Source: Carnegiea gigantea (lineage: Eukaryota > Streptophyta > Magnoliopsida > Caryophyllales > Cactaceae). From it: 64,000 bases of DNA. The notes below the pieces were generated by a model, which ran no database searches, was not told the DNA's origin, and was given only the letters and a program-made list of their open reading frames with translations. A program made the translations under genes and the position numbers. Below, one piece after another: positions 59,701 through 64,000 of this stretch. The stretch spans positions 374,501 to 438,500 of the forward strand of contig JAKOGI010000525.1 of the NCBI GenBank assembly GCA_029747015.1, given 5' to 3'. The stretch's first letter is position 1. Every line of letters starts with the position of its first letter.

Positions 59701-60412
59701 ATCCATTTTCTTTCCCCTCACCACATTAGCCTTTTTTGGAGGATTCATCTAACCTTTTTTCCAACTTTTTTATCAACTTAGAATTTTTTATCCACTTATC
59801 ACTTGATGCCTGCATTTTTATCTAATTCTCCTTTGCAAGTCTTGATAGTGTGGCTTTCATGCTAACTAACTCTTCGTTAATGTTAATAACTCTTATGACC
59901 AGAACTAGCATGAAGATATTATGGGAGGACTCAGTTTCAATTTGTGAAAAGGTAGCTTCCGCAAAGGCATAGTTGTTGTAGCGATCTTTCACCTTAGAGA
60001 ATGATGACTAAATCTTCATCCTTAATTTTATAATAGACTTCCCCTTGAGAGGGTTAACAAATGAAATTTTACCGACTTCATTGGGCATAGTGGAGTTAAC
60101 ATTGTTGGATGACAACAATTATATAGACGTTGTTTGTTTTGTGGCGGTTGTTATTGTAACCTCACCATACTTCTTCTCACCACTTTAATTCTTTGACTGT
60201 TAGATACAATATCAGTGTGTGTGGATCTATAGGACAAAGATCGAGTCTTCTTATTTGAAGGTATGGAAGCAACACTCTTTGTGGTCATGTCCTCCTCACA
60301 GAAAGGCAGTTGAAAGTTTTGGTTTTTAGAAAAAGAAATAAGAGGCAACTGCTTATCCAACCACAATTTGATGTCTAAATAAAAAAGATAAGAAATACAG
60401 AATAATTGAATT
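59701..60412 (-). other. 5' leader and N-terminal gag region
   Basis: Minus-strand frames (60468-60151 and others) without recognised motif, between the truncated 5' LTR and gag. No clear primer site could be found just inside 60413. Confidence 0.35.
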
Positions 60413-60595
60413 TGTATTAATTTCAGAAAACTATGGATACAATCTCTGTATTTGTTACAAATAAACAAACTAAAAATATTTTGATTCCATCTCTATAGTC
60501 TACTTGAAGAAGGGCTGTTGTGGCTTGAATCTCGATTAAGTTGGCTAGATTCAATCTCTTGTTGACTACTTAAAGGAAGGTTAGAGGGCTCATCC
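60413..60595 (-). repeat. Truncated 5' LTR of the gag-only element
   Basis: Matches the left part of 53649-54233 (shared AATCTCTGTATTTGTTAC/AATCACTGTATTCGTTAC, TCTATAGTCTACTTGA). It ends where integrase sequence of the older element begins, so roughly 400 bp are missing. Confidence 0.65.
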
Positions 60596-60599
60596 CTTT

Positions 60600-61404
60600 T
60601 TCATAAGCCTATTTTGGATAATGAATTCAAGCATCATGAGCAGCCTAAGAGTGTTCTAAGTGACAAGGACTAAATCTCCATCAATCAACCTTGGCAAGCA
60701 CTATTGACAATTTAAGGTACAAAACTACTCCTTTCTTTTACCTACAATCCATAAAAAGATGGTTAAATAAAGGTGTTAAAATAGGATTTGAGACTTATTA
60801 GAGACGTATGCAAGCTGAGGAACCCAACGAGTGGAGTAAGTCACCTATTTTAACTTAGTAGTTGTATAACACCACTTACCATGCTGCAACTAGAAGTGGT
60901 AAAAATTGGGCTCAATCAAATATGAGTTGAACAAATTAAACAATGCCTAAAAATGAAGCAAAATTTTCATGATCAAACCCAAAATCCAAGCCTAAATTCG
61001 AATGAAAATCAAGTTTAAATAGTAACAATAGGAAAATGTTATGCCTGGATTTAAAATTTAGAAGAAAATTCATGACTAGCCATATTTTTTGGGGTTAAAC
61101 AAATTTGTGTAATTGGGTTGGACATTTTGCAAACCCTACTATGCAACTCGCTTATTTCCAATAAAGCTTTATATAGTTTGCCTTCACCACTCTATTTAAC
61201 CTATTTACTAGGGAAAAACAAAAATATTATGGCGGACATGTTGTAGAAGAGGGAGGCCATGATTCACATCTTGAGGTTTTATCCATTGAGGGCACAGTAT
61301 AAAATGAAGGTACTTACTAGCAACCATATGACAAGGTGTTTGCAATTGATGACTGGGTTAGAATAAAGCTACAACCCTATCTATTGAGTATATTGGCCCA
61401 GTTC
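60600..61404 (+). pseudogene. Old gypsy integrase remnant, split by a MITE
   Basis: Carries EQPKSVLSDKD and QPWQALLTI (about 60637-60710), GTKLLLSFTYNPQKDG, the region of the second and third catalytic residues. After about 60890, sequence continues at 61149 beyond a MITE with ALYSLPSPLYLTYLLG, KREAMIHILRFYPLRAQYKMK (about 61245-61310) and DDWVRIKLQPYLLSILAQ (about 61348-61402). It fits the RT remnant ending at 53648. The RNase H and integrase N-terminus between them are missing. A further piece, VNEKLNHKCFGAF, resumes after 62482. Confidence 0.72.
60892..61140. mobile_element. Small hAT-like MITE inside the old integrase
   Basis: 249 bp without coding capacity, flanked by CTGCAACT (60884-60891) and ATGCAACT (61141-61148), an 8-bp duplication with one difference. 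Removing it restores a continuous integrase-like frame across the site. Ends AGAAGTGG.../...CCCTACT are weakly inverted and resemble plant hAT MITE termini. TGGGCTCAA and TTGGGTTGGA lie near the ends. Confidence 0.65.
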
Positions 61405-62481
61405 TTTGCGATAAGAAGCAGCTATAAGATGCAAGAAAATTTAGAAGTCGTAAAGGCGGCTATAAAGAGTTGTAAGAAATATAAAAAAGTTGTAGAATTG
61501 CTTATAAAGTCTAAAAAATTTATTTAAAGAAGCCAAATTTTTTGATGTTGTAGGATTTGAATTGTTTAATTAATGTATAGTTTATTTATAGCAAATTTTA
61601 AAAATGATATCTTTGTTACACCAAATGCGTTAATCAATAAAGCAAAATTACATATCAGAAAATACTATTACCAACTCTATTTTCTTTACATAACTTTTGG
61701 TTTTCTATAATGTATGATTAATAAAATTATTTTTTTTTGAAAATAAATACGTGTTCTTCGTTTGTCATATTAATTGAAATAATTCTATAACTTTAGTCAA
61801 TAGATTGTTTTGTGACAACTATAAAGGGCTAAATTTTGGTCTTCTACAATTCTCATTCTCAATTAACAAAATAACAAAGCAATAGTGAAATAACAAAATT
61901 ATGAGAATGGAATTACTAAAACCTGTTTAACTCTGTAATATCTTATCAGCTACCAAAAGTTGATAGAACCATTAATAACTATAATATCTTATCAACCACC
62001 AAATCATTGAGGTTAACCTTTTTTTTCACATGGTTTCTTCCTATTCATAAGCAAATGAAAAAACCTTAATTAAACAAAACCCTTCATGATAAGATGACAA
62101 CTTTTCTTTAAAAAATGAATAAAATGATTCAAAATAAAATTAATCAAATTTTATATTCTACTATAAATATTTTTTAAGATAACTTCATATAAATATTAGT
62201 AAAATAAGCTACCCAAGAAAATGTTAAGATAACATTAACAAAATATAAAACTCTTTAAAATACTTATGAATAATGTTTATAGTTCACACACCAATGTCAA
62301 TTACAAAGAAATAAGAAACCCTTTAAAATTTGGAAGGAATAGAAAATTAATGTACATATAAGAAGTTATAAGGGGCGGTAAGGAGCTATAAGAGGATGCC
62401 AAAAGTTGTAAATGTTGCAAATAGCTATAAGAAGTTGATTGCGATAAGTTTCTTGCTGCCTATCATAAGAAAGAACAAGGG
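61405..62481. mobile_element. AT-rich non-autonomous DNA element, copy 2
   Basis: Inserted in the old integrase: coding similarity stops at about 61404 and resumes at 62482. CTTTG occurs at both edges (61404-61408, 62482-62486), within an imperfect 9-base match. Margins are packed with GCTATAAG and GTTGTAAG repeats (61415-61500; 62365-62455). Outer sequences CGATAAGAAGCAGC and GCTGCCTATCATAAG are imperfectly inverted. It is related to 10630-12040 in reverse orientation. No transposase is present. hAT or MULE affiliation is open. Confidence 0.55.
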
Positions 62482-62569
62482 CTTTGTTGAAGAGTGTAAA
62501 TGAAAAGCTCAATCACAAGTGTTTCGGGGCCTTTCTAGACAAAATATTATAACCAAATACCCTACTTTG

Positions 62570-62776
62570 TGTAAAAATCATAATTAGGGATCATGTTATT
62601 AAAATTTATTTAAAAGGTCCAGTATTATGTGGAAACTATTTTAAGGGACAATTTACTACTTTTATTTTCATCTACTTCCCGAAACTGTTCATGCTCCCGG
62701 TTCTTAAAAACTTACTTTTGAAAATTTTAATTTTGTGCATGTGTAATTCCTATCAATCAAGGCCTTCTTTCAATTA
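62570..62776. other. AT-rich sequence upstream of the primer-like site
   Basis: No direct partner in the window, so LTR identity cannot be tested. Could be the 3' end of an LTR or the intergenic region of a pararetrovirus. Confidence 0.3.
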
Positions 62777-62790
62777 GTATCAGAGCCACC
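62777..62790 (+). other. tRNA-Met primer binding site-like sequence
   Basis: TAGTATCAGAGCCA differs from the canonical TGGTATCAGAGCCA by one base. Such a site starts both caulimovirid genomes and many LTR retrotransposons. Confidence 0.6.
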
Positions 62791-62859
62791 TGTCTAAAAA
62801 TAATTAAAATAATTAAGCTAATTAATAATTAATTAAGCTAATTAACTGTGTTTAATACT

Positions 62860-64000
62860 TGAATAATTGCATACTTGTTTGTTCCTAATTATTGTTCACT
62901 CATTAGAAGGAATCATTTCAATAGTACCGCAGTCAAACTATATCATTGACATAGTTTTGCAATTGAAAGTTGAATTAGCAAAAATTAAAACTAAAGTGCA
63001 GCGGATTAAGCAGCAACTATTTGTAATCCATCTTCCTTTGGTGAGGTGATTAGGCACAGTGGAAATTCTACTTTAAGTATAGTACTCCATTTAAACATAA
63101 ATATCAGTTTGAAAACCCCAAAAACAAAAATTTATTTCCTTTACATGATATAAAAATCCAAAAAGAAGTAGAAGAAAAATCAATCGAAAAATCATCTACA
63201 AAGGCAGAGAAAGAAGAAGAGGATGGAGTATAAACAATATAATGTTGAAGAATTATAGAATATGTGTGATAAAGAATAAAATTTGGAAAAATTAAAAAAA
63301 ATCATGGATGTAATAGTTGATAAACAAGATGCATTATCTGATGATAATGAAGATACAAATAATGTCTAGTTAGAAAAAGAAACATATCAGTAGACGAACA
63401 TAATTAAACTAGAGGATCTTAATATTGTACCTTCTGAAGAAGTTAGAAGGAAACTAAATAAAAAAAAGGGTAAAATGGTATTTGACGATAAAATCAATGA
63501 GATTGGAGAAAAACTTAACATAGATGAAATTGAGTCCAACCTAATTAATAATGTTGTTCCTAAACTTGAAGAATTTGGTTAAATTTCTAAAAAAAATACC
63601 TATTTTATGAGACCTAGGTACGTTCCAGTAGGGTGTACAGCTAACCTTTTCCTTCGGGTTTGTCCCAAGAAAAACCACAACCTTGGATGAAATTAACCTT
63701 TCCCTAATTAGCTAAACAAGATACATTTTAGACATCGATGGAGCTCGCAATAGAGAAGAAATATTGGAGCATTAGAAAAGAGGTATGAATAGTATTCTAA
63801 ACTTAAATACTACATGGAGTGCTGAAAATTTCCTAAATTATATTGAACATAATTTTTCTGGCACTGTAGCTGACTCGTATGATTCATTAATGAGGATGAT
63901 AAAAATGCACTAAGAATGGGGGAAACACCCGCTTCAATGTTCAAAATTTATGTAAAGAAATTGAAACTGAGTTTATCGAAGCTAAACTTGATTCTGAAGA
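62860..64000 (+). pseudogene. Decayed gag/coat-like reading frame, possible endogenous pararetrovirus, cut by window edge
   Basis: Downstream of the primer-like site is a small open stretch with a heptad-like segment (62869-63049). A long Lys/Glu/Asp-rich frame follows (about 63241-63620) and stays in register through stops at 63256, 63277, 63367, 63391 and 63580. After a frame change, 63669-63890 and 63915-64000 resemble the central part of a plant pararetroviral coat or retrotransposon Gag protein. The order (tRNA-Met site, coiled-coil-like small ORF, charged N-terminus, coat-like core) fits Caulimoviridae integrated in plant genomes; an LTR retrotransposon is the main alternative. No movement protein or RT lies within the window. 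Stops and shifts make it non-functional. Confidence 0.4.

Larger units (their letters stand above)
53649..60595 (-). mobile_element. Gag-only Tat-like gypsy element with tandem repeats (minus strand)
   Basis: Its 3' LTR is 53649-54233, followed inside by a polypurine-like GAGGGGGCTACT on the minus strand. A gag pseudogene lies at 58700-59530. The 5' LTR starts at 60413 but is cut at about 60595. The interior of about 6.2 kb has no protease, RT or integrase that I can find. It is filled by an 87-bp tandem array (55235-56030), irregular short repeats (57700-58580) and two later insertions (56481-57544). This resembles non-autonomous gag-bearing elements, or a deletion derivative. It interrupts an older plus-strand gypsy element. 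Confidence 0.7.

Noticed and set aside
1..64000. CRISPR arrays, bacterial operons, rRNA or tRNA genes
   Set aside because: None seen. The direct repeats present are LTRs, microsatellites or transposon-borne arrays, and the content is clearly plant nuclear.

Overview
This window looks like nuclear DNA of a flowering plant, from a gene-poor, repeat-rich region. It is AT-rich and has no long intact open reading frame. Nearly everything recognisable is a transposable element or a wreck of one: Ty3/gypsy elements of Tat/Ogre type and Athila type plus older gypsy debris, a copia-type solo LTR, a TRIM, two Mutator-like (MULE) transposase pseudogenes, several MITEs, and possibly an endogenous pararetrovirus at the right edge. 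I see no intact host gene. The best non-mobile candidates are a degenerate TPR-protein pseudogene (9.4-10.1 kb, minus) and one isolated in-phase exon-like segment (4.54-4.68 kb).

Layout. 1-3.9 kb: 5' end of a minus-strand gypsy element (gag, leader with a Tourist-like MITE, PBS-like site, 5' LTR). 4.95-6.32 kb: solo LTR with a perfect 5-bp target duplication. 6.55-7.66 kb: a GC-punctuated MITE. 9.4-10.1 kb: TPR pseudogene. 10.6-12.04 kb: AT-rich non-autonomous DNA element, with a second member in the opposite orientation at 61.4-62.48 kb. 15.9-20.0 kb: MULE transposase pseudogene (plus). 24.15-30.04 kb: a bounded Athila-like element (minus) with two LTRs, matching GTGCC target duplications, a PBS and little more than gag; the solo LTR at 5 kb belongs to the same family. 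30.5-33.5 kb: second MULE transposase pseudogene (minus). 33.54-51.07 kb: a large Tat/Ogre-type element with ~3-kb LTRs, decayed gag-pol with the extra RNase H typical of Tat, and a long antisense extra ORF before the 3' LTR. 51.4-62.6 kb: a nested stack. An old plus-strand gypsy element is split by a minus-strand gag-only Tat-like element; that one carries an 87-bp tandem repeat array and is itself hit by a TRIM and a copia-type solo LTR. The old element's integrase is further split by a small hAT-like MITE and by the second AT-rich DNA element. 62.78 kb to the end: a tRNA-Met-type primer site followed by a decayed gag/coat-like reading frame.

The coding parts share a decay pattern. Many frames stay aligned to their families but carry stops of the CAG to TAG, CGA to TGA and TGG to TGA kind, plus frameshifts, as expected for methylated, silenced elements. 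No gene here should be taken as functional. The main value of the window is its insertion history and several structural oddities: the antisense ORF, a recurring CTACGT/ACGTAG hairpin motif in the Tat element, a gag-only element with a satellite-like array, and two insertions sharing one 5-bp target.
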